In this document: in pieces, positions 47,319-60,316 of the stretch
Layout: each line of letters starts with the position of its first letter
How positions within the stretch are numbered: the first letter of the stretch is position 1
From: Rostratula benghalensis
Taxonomy: Eukaryota; Chordata; Aves; Charadriiformes; Rostratulidae
Length of the DNA stretch: 64,000 bases
Direction of reading: 5' to 3'
Assembly (NCBI GenBank): GCA_013399305.1
Contig: VXAI01000087.1
Coordinates: forward strand, 2,856,276 to 2,920,275
Program-made: the position numbers and the translations under genes
The notes under the pieces: generated by a model
Databases searched by the model: none
What the model was told of the DNA's origin: nothing
What the model saw: only the letters and a program-made list of their open reading frames with translations

Positions 47319-49495
47319 ATAGACTACCTTTTCTTGGGTTACCTTTAGGTGTCTGATATAAAGGTGGATGGATTTGTACGTTCCAAAGGCTAAGAGAAAA
47401 TGAGCATCAGAACTTTGGATGATTATCCAGCATGTATCTGATTGCAGTTTAGATTTCATGTTGGAGATACAAGCAGTTTACCTCATGTAATCTCTAGCAC
47501 AGGTTTGGTTGTTTCTTTTTTATGTCAATAAAATACAGGAGGTAGAAAGAGGTTTAAAATATATTTTTAAAAGATCTAATCAGTGTGTTAAATCTAGCTT
47601 TCAAAAAATACAGTAACTTTAAAGGAAGATAACTGCCTGACTCATGTCACCTAAGCTGGTAAACTCATTAATGGAAAGTAAACATTTTTCTCCAAAGAGA
47701 AAGGACAATGAGAAGTATCTACTGTAAAACTCCTATATAATAATTTGAAGGAAGGATCCTATATCTCCCCATTCATAGAATTTCCATGACAATAAAATTT
47801 TAAGGTCATTAAAGCTGTGTCATTAAAGCAGCATTGTTTATAGAGACACCAGCTGGAGCCAAAAGAACAACCAAAATATGGGAAAGGTGTTCCTAACACT
47901 AGCAATTACTTTATAGCCTTTCAGAGTTCTTTACTCAGCAACTTTTTTTTTTTTTTTAAATTTTAGTTCAGCTGAACCCTTGCATTTCCTGTTAAATTTT
48001 GAATTGGTTCCAGTTGAAGGTGAAATCCTAGGTTAGAGCTTTTATTTAGCTCTGAACTTTTTACGTATTATCAACCTTAACAAAAATCCTTAGTAAATGT
48101 AAGAACAAACATATCTGTATACTAACTGTGGAAGACAAACTAACACATGAACGCAGTTCTGAATTTCAATGAAAGATAAAAGAATTCTTTTCAAAATTAT
48201 GTCCTAGATCAGAATGTTACATGTGAGGCTTTTCAAGATTTCCTTGCAAAAAATTCCCATAAATCTCTGCATCTGGAAGAGCTCACATCAGCAGTGTTCA
48301 TGCAGCTACCTTGAAAGTTCTTGGGAAGTTTTGGAATCATTCAGACTTGGACCAAGAAAAATTGTGTCACATCAGTGATCAGGAAAAGAGCATTAAGTAT
48401 AGCAAATAGCTGAGCTTCTAATAGGTCACATGCTGTCCCATTTCACAAAAACAAAGAAATGGAATTCATAGAATTATCAGTATGAAAAGCTATTCCAGCC
48501 AAAGCTTTGGTACTGTTCAGCATCAAAAAATATTATGATTGACAGAACCCTACTGTTTTGCAATCCCTAGAAATGTTTTTCTTTATCTGAACGTATCACA
48601 AGGAGATTTGAACCAAATAGTGGGATATTTTGAACACTAAAGAGAAAACAATTTCTATTGTTTGATGGAAAGTGCAATTTTACAAGAATACCCAGTGACT
48701 CATCCTATCACTTCACTGCATGCACATCTAAAACACGATTGACTCCGACACATCTGTTACCAACTGGTTATTGGTGAAAGAATCCTATGAATAAAAATCA
48801 GAAGCTATTTGTTGGTAGGCGCATCACATTGCTTTTCAAAGGAGTGTGGTTTTGGTCCACAAAATAGTTTGTTGACTTTTTTCCTGATGCTTATAAGATA
48901 ATGAGCAAGTGTGGCCTTGTCATAAGCCACATTATTTTGTACTGCTTGCTAAACAGAAACTATATTTGATCATGACCTCCATTAGCTGGCATGTCTTATT
49001 AGTTATAATGAGGAGCTGTATTCAAGTATGTTATAGAGAATTTTTTTCTGACTCAAAGGATACATAGTACAATAAAAGGTGGTGTTTTTTTTCTTTTTAT
49101 CTGTTGAAGTGCTGTGGTGATTTGGTCTAAAATGTGTAGACTGCATTGTTTTTCTCATCTATAATGTAGTTATAAGGACAAAGCTAGTCGCATCAGAAGA
49201 TTTATCTGTCTTCCGCCATCCTTTATGTATTTCCTGCAACTTCTCTCATGTGCAGTCTTTCAAAAGATTAAAGAGCTGGCTAAGCCAGTTCCATCTATTT
49301 TCTCTGCATTACCACAGTAACACTGTGTTATAGGGTTTTTTTGTTGTTGTTTTTGTTTTTCTCATGAAAGAAAACATCTCTAGGAAGATATTTTATACAA
49401 TTTGACCTAACTACAGAAAGAATACAAAAAGGTAAGGAAAAGGCATGTCTGTGTACCAAAATCTCTCACTATCAACACAGACGACTGATAGATGT

Positions 49496-49875
49496 TCAGT
49501 TTTGGGCTCCTCAGTATAAGAAAGACATAGAGGTGTTAAAGCACATCCAAAGAGCGATGCAGGTGGTCAGGGGTCTGGAGAACAAATCTTAAGAAGAGTT
49601 TTGGTCTTTTCTCAAAGTAGCAGGACAAGAAGAATCAGTCTCAAGTTGCACCAAGAGAGGTTTAGATTGGACATTAGGAAAAAATTCCTTCATGGAAAAG
49701 GTTATAAAGTACTGGGAAAGGCTGCCCAGTGAAGTAATTGAGTCACCATCCTTAGAGGTATTTAAAAGACGTGGTGCTTAGAGACATATTTTTTTGGTAG
49801 ACTTGGCAATGATAGTTTTATGGCTACACTCGGTGATCTTAAGGGTATTTTCCAACGTAAACTATTCTATGAGAA
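49496..49875 (+). mobile_element. Degraded CR1 LINE fragment with internal deletion, plus strand
   Basis: CR1 blocks in order: CAGTTTTGGGCTCCTCAGTA, GGGTCTGGAGAACAAATCTT, then a jump near 49590 to the TTTCTCAAAGTAGCAGGACA block, which loses roughly 120 bp of ORF2. GTTTAGATTGGACATTAGGA and the 3' signature CTCGGTGATCTTAAGGGTAT, TTCCAACGTA follow, with one degenerate octamer near 49870. It is more decayed than the other copies, so probably older. Confidence 0.9.
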
Positions 49876-52701
49876 TGTACAGTGTTTCCAGAGAGAAATA
49901 ACAATGATGGAATCAGTTAGTTGTGCAATTTTTTAGCTCCATGTCTCTATTTAGTTCACAGCTCAAATTCAACTTGGCTAAACTATAAGTGTCCTTCATT
50001 TTCTTCCTCAAAGTGTTCTTCATTACACCATTCCTTGACCATGATGGAGAAAACATCTTTCTGCTGCAAGCCCAGTTTAACTTCAGCTGAAGTGCCTCTA
50101 CAGATTTTCTTATTCAGGTTCTGTTAAATTGTTGTAAGAATTACATTTCTTTATCCATCTGTAAAATAAAGTAATTTCTCTTGGTCTATAAAGTTAAAGC
50201 TCTTGACTAGGCTTCTTGTCATGTCAGTTACTTCAACATCTGCTATATTAAAAAGCAATATTTTCATAACTTCAGAATGCTGCTAAAAGGACCACATCAC
50301 TTGGTTATGTATTTCTTTGCATCTACTTAATAGGTCAATCTATAGCCTTTTGTATGATTTTCGGGACATTCTCGATCTCTTCCTAATCTGCTGATATGTT
50401 TGTCCTGGACTCAAGCTTAATTCAAAATTTTATCTCTGAATTTTAAATCTGAAGTTCATGATCCACAATTTTTTCTGCCGTATCTTCCATGCTTGAAAGA
50501 ACCTTTCCCACGTCTTGCTGCCAAACAGCAGCATTGTCCTCTTTCTGCTGCCTGAATGATCTCACAATAGCTTGATTGCTTCTATCATGTTTTTTGTTTT
50601 CATGTAACTCCCTTGTTCATCTGAATGCATCTCCTTCTTCTTGTCCTACATTCTGGTTGGCAACTACTTGAAAGAAGAAATTCCTTTTTGTTCTCTCAAT
50701 ATGTTCTCACAATGCCTAATACAATAGGATCCTAGTCTTTAGATTAGCCTTGAAACTGCTGGACAGAGAGCAATATTAACAAGATGGTGACTGGGTGGTG
50801 AAACTGTATCACTTGCACTTGCCATCAGAAGTCTACTGAAGGATTAGTGATCTAAACACTCTATATTTTGCGTCACTGAAATCAGGCAGTAGTACACTAT
50901 GAAGGCTGGGGAAGCTCACCAGAGAGCTAACATTCACCGTACCTCAACAGAAGTGTTTTCTTTTGGCAAAGGATATAAAACTCCCATAACATGGACTATA
51001 ATTTTAAAAGAAGAGTGATATATTTTTTAACTCCTCCATAGCACTTCTTTAGCAAATCCATTTTTTTATGACAAAGCTAAAGTTTCAGATATCTTTTCTG
51101 TGACCTTCAAAGAGGGCATCTCTCCGCTTGCACATGATCCACTGAGATCAATTTTCAAAATACTCTGAATGTTAAAAATATTTCAGGTTCTTTTTCCAGG
51201 CAAAGAGGCTGTGACAGAAGGTAAAAAGGAGCACCCTAGGAAGGTAATTCAGTTATGTGCAAAGAACCACTTCATCTTTCTGAAAAGCAGATAAGGTTCC
51301 TAGCAGGAGAGGACCACATACTCAACTAGCCTTATGGGCATATGCAAGATCTCATGCCACCAGAAAACCTCTTGATGAAGTGGAATGTGATGTTCTGTTA
51401 ATTAAATCACCATCTTAATTACAATACATTCCTTCAAATATAAACCAGATAATTTGAATCCCCCTATAGAATGAGTCTGTTATTTTTTCTCAGCCTGCTT
51501 AGTTTCTAGCAATTTGAATTGAAATGATGGGTAATTGTTGGTGGAATATAGAAATGAAGACCTAGTGGGTTGATTCTGATCACTACAGCTCTCATACATA
51601 ATCCTGCAGGATTCTCCCTCGGAACTTCACAAGCTTCTCCAAAGCATGTAACCTGAAAAATTCTCTTTTCTTTATGTGAAAATCTCTAGAGCACAGAACT
51701 TCTGCATCACTTCCTTAACTTTGGTAATTTTTTTGTCTGAATTTTTTTTTTTTTTTTTTTGCACAGAGCCACGCTGGCTGCCAAGCCATCAACAACTTCC
51801 TGAGACACATCTCTTCTGCCTCCTTAAGTTTAGACTATACATGCCTTACCTTGTGCACACAACTAATATATCCAGACTGTCAGAAAACTTTACAAACACT
51901 GAAATAGTTCTTTTATGGGAAACTTCTAAAGACAAATAAATGTATTTCCATAACTTGGAATTTTATAGGGCTGATACAATGGAATGTTTTTATGTTGGCA
52001 TGAATAATTTTTTTCTGCTACCTAATGCTTCAGGGAGAAGGAATGGAGGCTTTCTGAAGAGGCCAGTACACACATCCAAGTCATTGAACCAATGGCTTTT
52101 GTCTAGATTGTACAAACCAAAGTAGATAAATACTGTTTAAAAGTACATATTCAAATTCTTTAGGAGGAACAATAATATAGATATCTTTTCTCCCTAATGT
52201 ATTAATACCCGTTCAGGCTTCATTGATATCGTTAGTGCATGTTTCTGACCATGGGAATAAATGTATTTTGTATTCTCCCCTGCACCCCTTTCTTCTTTCC
52301 TACATAAAAGAGAAAAAAATCCAACAGAAACAAAAAAAAGACAAAAAACTTGTTCTATGATCTTTTGCATGACTCCCTGTGTCTTCCTTTCCCATTTAGG
52401 TTCTTGCAAGTCAAAGAGCGAGCAGTTAATGAATTTTCTACAGAAAAAACTTTTTTATTTTAACATTTACTTCTTTTCACAAAGCTTATGGAGTCTTGCT
52501 AACTTTGAGACATCTACTTCTCAGAATCAGTTGACGCTGTCCAATGAGTTCAGAAGTTGCTGATGAAAAATTGTCCTATGTATGCTCGCACATGAACATA
52601 CAATGAAATCAGACTTAATAAGTGGTTAATTTAGGAAAACAGAAAAGTGCAGTTTACTCAAATAAAAAGAAATAATGATTGATAATAATTATTAATAATT
52701 A
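49876..52701. other. Unique non-coding DNA up to an assembly gap
   Basis: No gene recognised. Frames of up to 100 codons occur (52261-52563) without known motifs. A T run of about 20 bases lies near 51741-51760. AT-rich sequence leads into the gap. Confidence 0.65.
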
Positions 52702-52788
52702 NNNNNNNNNNNNNNNNNNNNNNNNNNNNNNNNNNNNNNNNNNNNNNNNNNNNNNNNNNNNNNNNNNNNNNNNNNNNNNNNNNNNNNN
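52702..52788. other. Assembly gap (87 N)
   Basis: A run of N flanked on both sides by AT-rich sequence (AATAATTATTAATAATTA on the left). A simple AT repeat probably caused the gap. Confidence 0.99.
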
Positions 52789-55256
52789 AAATATATCATA
52801 TTTTATAAGATTTTAAAATGAGTTATATTTGGTCACCAGAAAATTTGTCATATAAGCAAGCAGAGAGAACAGCACAGAAGGGTGAAAAAAACAGCTATCA
52901 ATCTGTAGATCAATAGAAAAAAGGAAATAAAAATAGATTCAGTTAAACACCACAGTATCAATAGAATGCTTACCTCACATGCAAAAGCATAATTAAGTGT
53001 AGGGGCAAAGTCTAGTTCCATAAATAACTATCTATAATCATACACAATTGGCATGTCATTATTCATTTTACACAAAGAACAAGCGCGAACAGAAAGCACT
53101 ATTACTCTTATAGAACCGAGTTCCTAATTAAGTCCTCATCCAAATAACTAAGCCTCGCAATCCCTTCTTCCTCTCTCTCATGTATAGTCATTAAAACTAT
53201 CTGACAACATCAGATGCAAAACATTTTCTTCTGTCTGTTCTCTGTAAGAGCAACACGCGCCTTAAGAAGGCATAGAATGGCTACAGCACATCAGCTCCTA
53301 GTTAAGAGAATAATCCAAGTAGCATGACAAATATCAAGCAAAATAGTGCAATCCTTTGTTCTTAAATAGAATTGTCCATTTTTTCTACATCAGAAATAAA
53401 TGAATCCTTGTTTCTAATTGAACTGAAAGATGTGAATCTGAGAGTGACAACATGAGTGTTTACAAAAAGCAGACCGATCTGGAATACTCTTGATGGATGT
53501 AATAATACAAGGAAACAAAAAGCATCTCTGTCTTGTCATAGAGGGATTGATATTTCCCCCCAAGACTACTGGAGAAATTGTGAGATTTTCTCACAGGTGC
53601 TTTTTGTTTGATTATTATAATTTTTTTTTAAACAGTCTTTAAGGTACAGAGCTATACTATATACCATACTGCAACTCCAGCATGATTTGACTTCATGTTC
53701 GCATGTCCAAGCCTGATTAAACTCACCAGAGACAGATAACAACATACAGCTTGCAAATCCAGAGGTACTGCTAGATTTGAAATCTTTCAGGGTGAATGTT
53801 TGCTTAAAAAGCACCCCAAGTCAGAGTTATATGTTGTTGCAGTATAGTACATTAGTTACTCAAATGCCTATAAAATCATATTTGGAGGAAGTTATATAAC
53901 CATCAGTTTCTGGTTTTGGTGACAGTCTGCTAATTTCAGTTTGGAAGTTGGGTTATGGGGACTTTTATCTCTGTGTTTTGGGATCGAGTTATGATCAGTT
54001 TTTTCTCCACCTACTCAGTGCAGATGTTGCCATCACTTAACATTAATTTCTCACTCTCACTTAACGAGAGAGATGCTTAACACTACGACCCAAAATCTTG
54101 GGGCAGAGAGTAAGACATAGTACATGGTATCAGCATACCCTCTAAACCCTCCAAGCCCTGAGGTAAACTCTTCACCGAAGGGTTAAAGCAGATTAACAGG
54201 GTAGATTAAGCACACCAAATTTTCTGTGCACGTTGGGACATAGCATCTTCTTCTGTTTGTTTGGACATAAGACTTAAGTTTCCAGCACTTTCTTTGATTC
54301 TATTGTATTCAATACTAGAATAAGTGTCAAGGCCGAGGGATGAGTAATACCATTTCTATTTTAAATTATGAGGGGTTTAGAACTATGGCCACTAACAAAT
54401 TAGGGTGTATTATGGAGAAACAGAAAAGGAACTTGGTGCCGGGTGAGAGAGCAGTGACCACTGAATGATGCATTGTAGCCATCTCCTTTAACCTGGGACA
54501 TTAGATGCAGCCATTGAGGGGGCTGAACAGACAGTTAGGAAACCATAATGCTCTGTGACAGGCTTCATTTTTCCTCACAGTTCTGCTTTATGAAAGAGTG
54601 AATCTGACTTAGTGGAATTACACCCTTAATGGACTAAAGTAACCCAGTTGTAAATTGGACCACCTATGCACAATTACAAGAACACTGACCCAAATTCATC
54701 GCTGTAGTTCACCTGCTTTGCAAAACAGCAGTAATGCAAATCAGGCCAGTTTCTGGCCTCCCCAGCCAACTAACGTAGTTTTGCAGCATATTTCAACACA
54801 AGAATAGTTCACAGAAAACAGAACGTATCAGTGAATCCAGTGTATTGCACACTGAGGCAACTTGATATAATGTGGAAATTATTGATATAATTTGTTCCAA
54901 GGAAACTAGAAAAGAATACAAAACCACCCCTAATGTTAATTAATATATGTGTTTTAAATAATTACATACAATAATTTGTTATCAAAAACCTCAAGAATTT
55001 ACTACCTGTTCAGTCTGTAAGTCATTTTTTCCAAGTCTCTAATTTGCCTAGCTATCTGAAAAACATATAACAATTGCTTACAGCTTGCTTATAGACATGT
55101 TATTTCTATCCTTTACATCAAAGGAATAGCAAAATGAAATTTGCATTCAGCATATATTAATTTGTATACTTTTTTTTATTATTAGATGAAGGAAGGCACC
55201 ACCCTTTCCTCTCATTTGCTTAAAATATTTCAAAATCTAGGTGGTTTACTTGATAT

Positions 55257-55316
55257 TTGGGGTTTTGTTAGATTTTTTGTTTGTTTGTTTTGGTTTGTTG
55301 TTGGGTTTTTTTTTTC
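55257..55316 (+). repeat. G/T-rich low-complexity tract
   Basis: About 60 bp almost entirely G and T, including three TTTG units and a terminal T run. Confidence 0.88.
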
Positions 55317-56920
55317 CCCTATTTCTTGAAGTAGTTTACCATAAACAAAACAAGAATGTATTTATTTTCACATCTCTTCATGCCAAGGGACATGGAGATG
55401 CATTGCTTTAGAAATACATCTGTCATATTGAGCTACATAAAGTGATATGATACAATGCGACACGTTGATGAACAGTGTGACACAAGATACATATTTCAAT
55501 ACATCATTCAAGGCAGAATTATAACAAGGGAAGTCTCACATTTGGAAGGAATAGAGATATCTAAATTCTAGTTTTATTTTTTCATTCTAAAAACTCTAGC
55601 AATTGCCTGAAAAATGTGTCCTGCAATAGTAGTATTCTATTTGCTAATGTCCTGTTAATCACACAGGAAAGAGAATCAATTTCTTAGCGTGAATTACCAG
55701 CCCAACTACAAAAATACTCAACATACCATGTACGTGAGAAAGGTGTTTCTAAAGGTTATTGAATTTTGCTCTGATTCTGTGTGATACCAAGTTGTGAATA
55801 ACATAGGCGGAAAGAAGAGGTAAATTTATTTCCAGTGAAAATTACAAAGGATTTTAGCTGACAGCTGTTGCTTAGGAAAATGCATTTTTGTACAGCAGGC
55901 ATTGTACTGTGTTATTACTGGCCTGTTTTATATGTTAGAGTTTGGATGCAGAAGAAGCACAATACTGGTTACTTAAACAAAAAGTTTTATTCACTTCTAA
56001 ACTAGTTGAACTGTGCTCATGTGCCATAAGAATGGCCATGGGTGATTGTATACTAGGAGTGAAAATTTATTGTTCAATGCAACTTTAAGAAGCAAAATCT
56101 TTGTCATGGTTATTTATTTATTTACTAATTTACTAGTGAAACAGCACAGTTGCAGGATAGAAATTGCAAAACATCCTAAGGGGGTTCTAAAAGGATTTCA
56201 GAGACAATATGAAAGAAAATAGAAAGAGTGGGAAAATAAAGGGATACCGTATTGAAAAGTTGCAGGACTTGCAAAAGAAAACGCTCTCATTGCTGACAGA
56301 ATTTTAAGAGAAGAAAAAGAGCAGGGGATAAATTAGGATTTCTCCATGTGCTCATGTTGTATGTTTGGCCCTACATCTGAACACAGATATATTTACATTT
56401 AACTCCCTGAGGTTTGAAAAAGAGCCAGCTTTCCTGGATAATTTTCAGGCCTCTCCCAAATATACTATGTGATAATGAGGGATGAAGAAAATCAGGTCAC
56501 TGACAGCTCAGAGATGCTGAAATTTGCCTGTCTGTGATTACTCCTTGTACTAAGGCCAACTCCACGTTTTGATGTAGTCCCAGAGGAACCTCACCACCTA
56601 CTTTGATTGGTTTCAAACTGAATTCTTCTCCATAACTGGTTCAGATTAGTAATGCAAACTTCCTATAAAATAAATGAGACCACACAGAAAGCTTTAAGAT
56701 CCTTTTAATGAGCACAAGTACGTGATCAAGACTCCGTAAAACACTACTAAAGATGTGGAAGCATTATAAATCACTAGTGTACAGTGATTATGAACAATGA
56801 AAGGATAAGAAATAACTTATAGCTCTGTTTTATTTTCTCCCTTCTCCATCATCTACAAATACCAGCACTGTAGCCCCTGGTGCAGGCAGAATGCTTTGGA
56901 CCATACTCTCAAAGCCAACA

Positions 56921-56970
56921 AATTAAAAAAACAACCAACCAAACAAACAAAACCTCCCAACACTCCTCCT
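56921..56970 (+). repeat. A/C-rich low-complexity tract
   Basis: A runs followed by CAACCAACCAAACAAACAAA-type sequence. Confidence 0.87.
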
Positions 56971-59900
56971 TTTCTATTCAAATTCAGTCCATGGGAATGA
57001 AATCCCAACCCAGTGGAAGTTATTGGCAAAACTTTTCCTGACTATACTGAGGCAAGAATTTCATTTGTTGTTTAAAAAAATATGCCAGGGGTTGCTTCAG
57101 ACTACTACGCTGATTTAATTTCTTCACACAGCCCTAAATATTCACTCTGTTTACTAACTGTACATTCCTCTCTATCCCTTTGTATCGCCTTATTAAACAA
57201 GGTACCATGGCAAAGTAGCAGCATACCATCATATATATATTCTGTTTTCCAATTCCTAAACTCTTGGGGTCAATTTAAATACATTTGCAGGTGTATAAGT
57301 CAGTACAGAATTTGACTTAGTTTATAAATGGGAGTGAAATTAGTGAACAGCATGTGAAATTGTGCTAGCTTTGAAGAATAGATTATTATCAATAATTATG
57401 GTGCCTGTGATGAATACTTTGACTTTTACAGTTCCCTGTAATTTACATGATTTAGACCTATAGAAAGGAGAGAAATGAAACACGAGCTTCAGCCTATTTG
57501 GGGAAATAAAAAAGAGTAGGACCAAACCTCAATTTCTTGTAAGAGCAACTATATAGGCTGCACTTTAGAGCCATCAACACTTTCAGCATTTAAAAGACGA
57601 CAAGAGAGCGAGAGTAAAAATAATGTAATAACACAATTCACAGCTAATATCAGGAAAAATGAGATTTCAACATTGCTGTCACGTTGCTGACTGACTTGAT
57701 AAGTTGAGCTGATACAGGGCTTTTTTTAAGCTGTGATTGGCCTGCCAGCATGGATTTGTGTTGTCATGCTGAGGGCCCTTCTAATAGCCCAGAGGTAGCA
57801 GGTGGCTGCTGACTTACAGAGGCTTGCATCTATTTTATTATTTGTTGGCTCTTTTATCCCTGACAGATTCAAACACAAATAAATTCAATCAAGAATGTCT
57901 ACCTTTCTATGATTCTATTTGGTACTTGTAGCTAGCTGCAGCACATTTCTGAAATAGCATGACCACAGCTCCAGTGACGTGGTTAGAAGTAAACAAGATG
58001 TTTTATATCCTGAGTGATGATGGCTGGGCACCTGAACCAAGGAATAAAAGAAATGCAACTTTGTGTTGAGCTCACGATGGGGAAAAACTGTAAGACAGAG
58101 GCCTCAGATAAATTTTCCTCAGTAGTCAAAATGTGAAAAGTAAAGCATTGTGTTGTTTTGAATAAGAGCTGAAAACTGTGCCCAAAGTCATTAAGTGCAG
58201 TGGACAAGAAGATAATGACTTGGTACAAAGAGGTCACAATTTAAACGTGCTCCTGAAATCTCATGTTCTTCGCAATGTGCAAGTCAAAAGTGGCTTTCAA
58301 TCACTCTAATATTACTAAAAAAATCATAATCTCTATCAGTGGTTAGAAGCTGCTGTGCACAATATACTGTGCTATGGGATCCAAAGGAGCTGAAAAGTGT
58401 TACCCTTTGCTATGTCTGAGTCATTCTCTGAATGTCCATGCCTCAGGTCTTTTACCGAGCACTGCACGTCTCTGAGGGCCAGGTTAGTCACAAGCTGTCT
58501 CAAAAACTGAGGGCAGCTAAAAATTAATGCTCCTTTACAAGGTGCGTGTGGAGGCTATCTGCTTTAACACTACTTTAATTAAAACCAGCAGCTCATTGTT
58601 ATGAAGTGCTTCCAGAACTGGTTGAATGTGAAGGTCAGATTTTCCCAAGTTCTTTATGACGTTTGCTCTGTAGAGACAAATGTCCCTAAGTAGGAAGAAA
58701 ATATCGACTAATAAATATAGCTACTGTGCATTCTCAAATTTTCTTTTACTTGTCCTTTTCACAAAGATTTTTGAGAAGTCTGACAGTAGCTGTTGATTCA
58801 AGGTAAAGTCATCCCTCATCCCATTTGTGTTTCTCTCAAATTATAGGTCAATATATAGATAAAGAAAAATAACATCTTTTAAGAAGTGTCTGCTCAGTCT
58901 AAGCAAGGCAATCACTGTTCTATCATGTGTCTGGGTTGAAAGGCTTCTAAGGTATTTTCATGTTCTGGGAGGAGGCATTTCTGATGAAATAATTTTGCTA
59001 ACTTTTAACCAGGAAGCTGTATTATAATTTCCTATTCAGTTATTTGATCATATTGTTCAATTTCTCCTTGCTTCCTTCAGTTGAAAGGAACAAATAGATG
59101 GTACAAGCCTAGAAGTTGAACCTGGGCACCTCTGTCTGGCCCCACCTCACCTGGCCTTGCCCCAGTCTTCCCTTTTCCTTCTTCATTCCTCTGCAAAGGA
59201 GTGATATTAGGACATTCAGATAATTTCTGTGCACTTTCCTACTGCAGTAAATCTTTGCGCTCCTCTCAAGGACAAACTCAGCAGATCAGAAGCGATGGAG
59301 GCAGAGAAAAACAGCAGAATTAAATGAATGTGTCAAAAGGCAAAACCATGAGTTTTCTAGGTAAGCCAAAACACGAGATCTGGAAGTGAAAGGTTTCCTG
59401 TGCTGTGATCCAGCCACTGGGATTAAACTGCAAAACTCCCAACAGTTGTTTTTCTGTCTTTCTCAGGAATATCCTCATAAAAATGCCTATAGTATGTTAA
59501 AATTTAGCTGAAGGTTTCTTCTACTGAGCTATTTCAAAGCATTCATCATGGTTTATATGAGTTTGCTATAGTCAACACATCCTTAAGACTTTGTACCTTG
59601 AATCTTTTGCCATATTATTTTTCTGTAAATATTTTCCTTAATTTGTGATGAAGGCTGCCAAGTTTTGTCTGCTTGCAGAAATTCACACTGTGATGTCCTG
59701 CCATTCAGCTCATGAGTCAGCATTTCTCCATGCCATCAAACCTTCCGGCATCAAAAATAGAGTTTCATATAATTCTGAATTGCACAGTAGAAACTCCTGA
59801 ACAAATATTTTAAGCCCTTTAAATTACAAATGTGAGTATCTTTTTTGTTTTCTGTGTGACCTATCAAGTACAGTCAAGTGAAAGGCTTCAGGAGAAGAGA

Positions 59901-60256
59901 CTCACCTGTGGTCTATCATAAGTGGTAATTTATATTCACAAGTAAATGCAAGCACACAGTGGCACAAATACTTAAGTGCAACCAATTTAAACTCTGTTTA
60001 GGATCCAGGGACAGATTATAGATTGAGGCTAAACAGGTTTATGTTTTTCTTTTTTTACAGATAATTTCACAACTAGGCCTAGGAATACCAGGGGTCCACT
60101 GCCTAAACTCAGTACACTTCTTCCTTTAAATGTAAATGTGTCTCTGAGCATGGAAGAACAGCAATGGGTAGTGAAAAAGAAAATAACTGGATTTTTTGCA
60201 ACTTCTAGATATGGAAGTTCCTTTTCCTGTTTAGTCTTTTTCAAATTTCTTTTGTC

Positions 60257-60316
60257 AAAAAACCCCCAAACAACAAACAAAAAAAAATCCCCCAAAAGCA
60301 ACCAAAATCACCAAAC
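60257..60316 (+). repeat. A/C-rich low-complexity tract
   Basis: A runs alternating with CCCCC and CAAACAAC groups, with a few other bases. It forms a spurious poly-Lys/Asn frame. Confidence 0.87.

Larger units (their letters stand above)
43040..49495. other. Unique AT-rich non-coding DNA
   Basis: No gene or transposon recognised. It includes a TAAT-rich stretch at 43740-44040, hairpins at 44515-44545 and 46962-47011, and A/C tracts at 45791-45850, 46472-46580 and 47279-47318. A G/T tract lies at 49335-49360. Confidence 0.65.
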
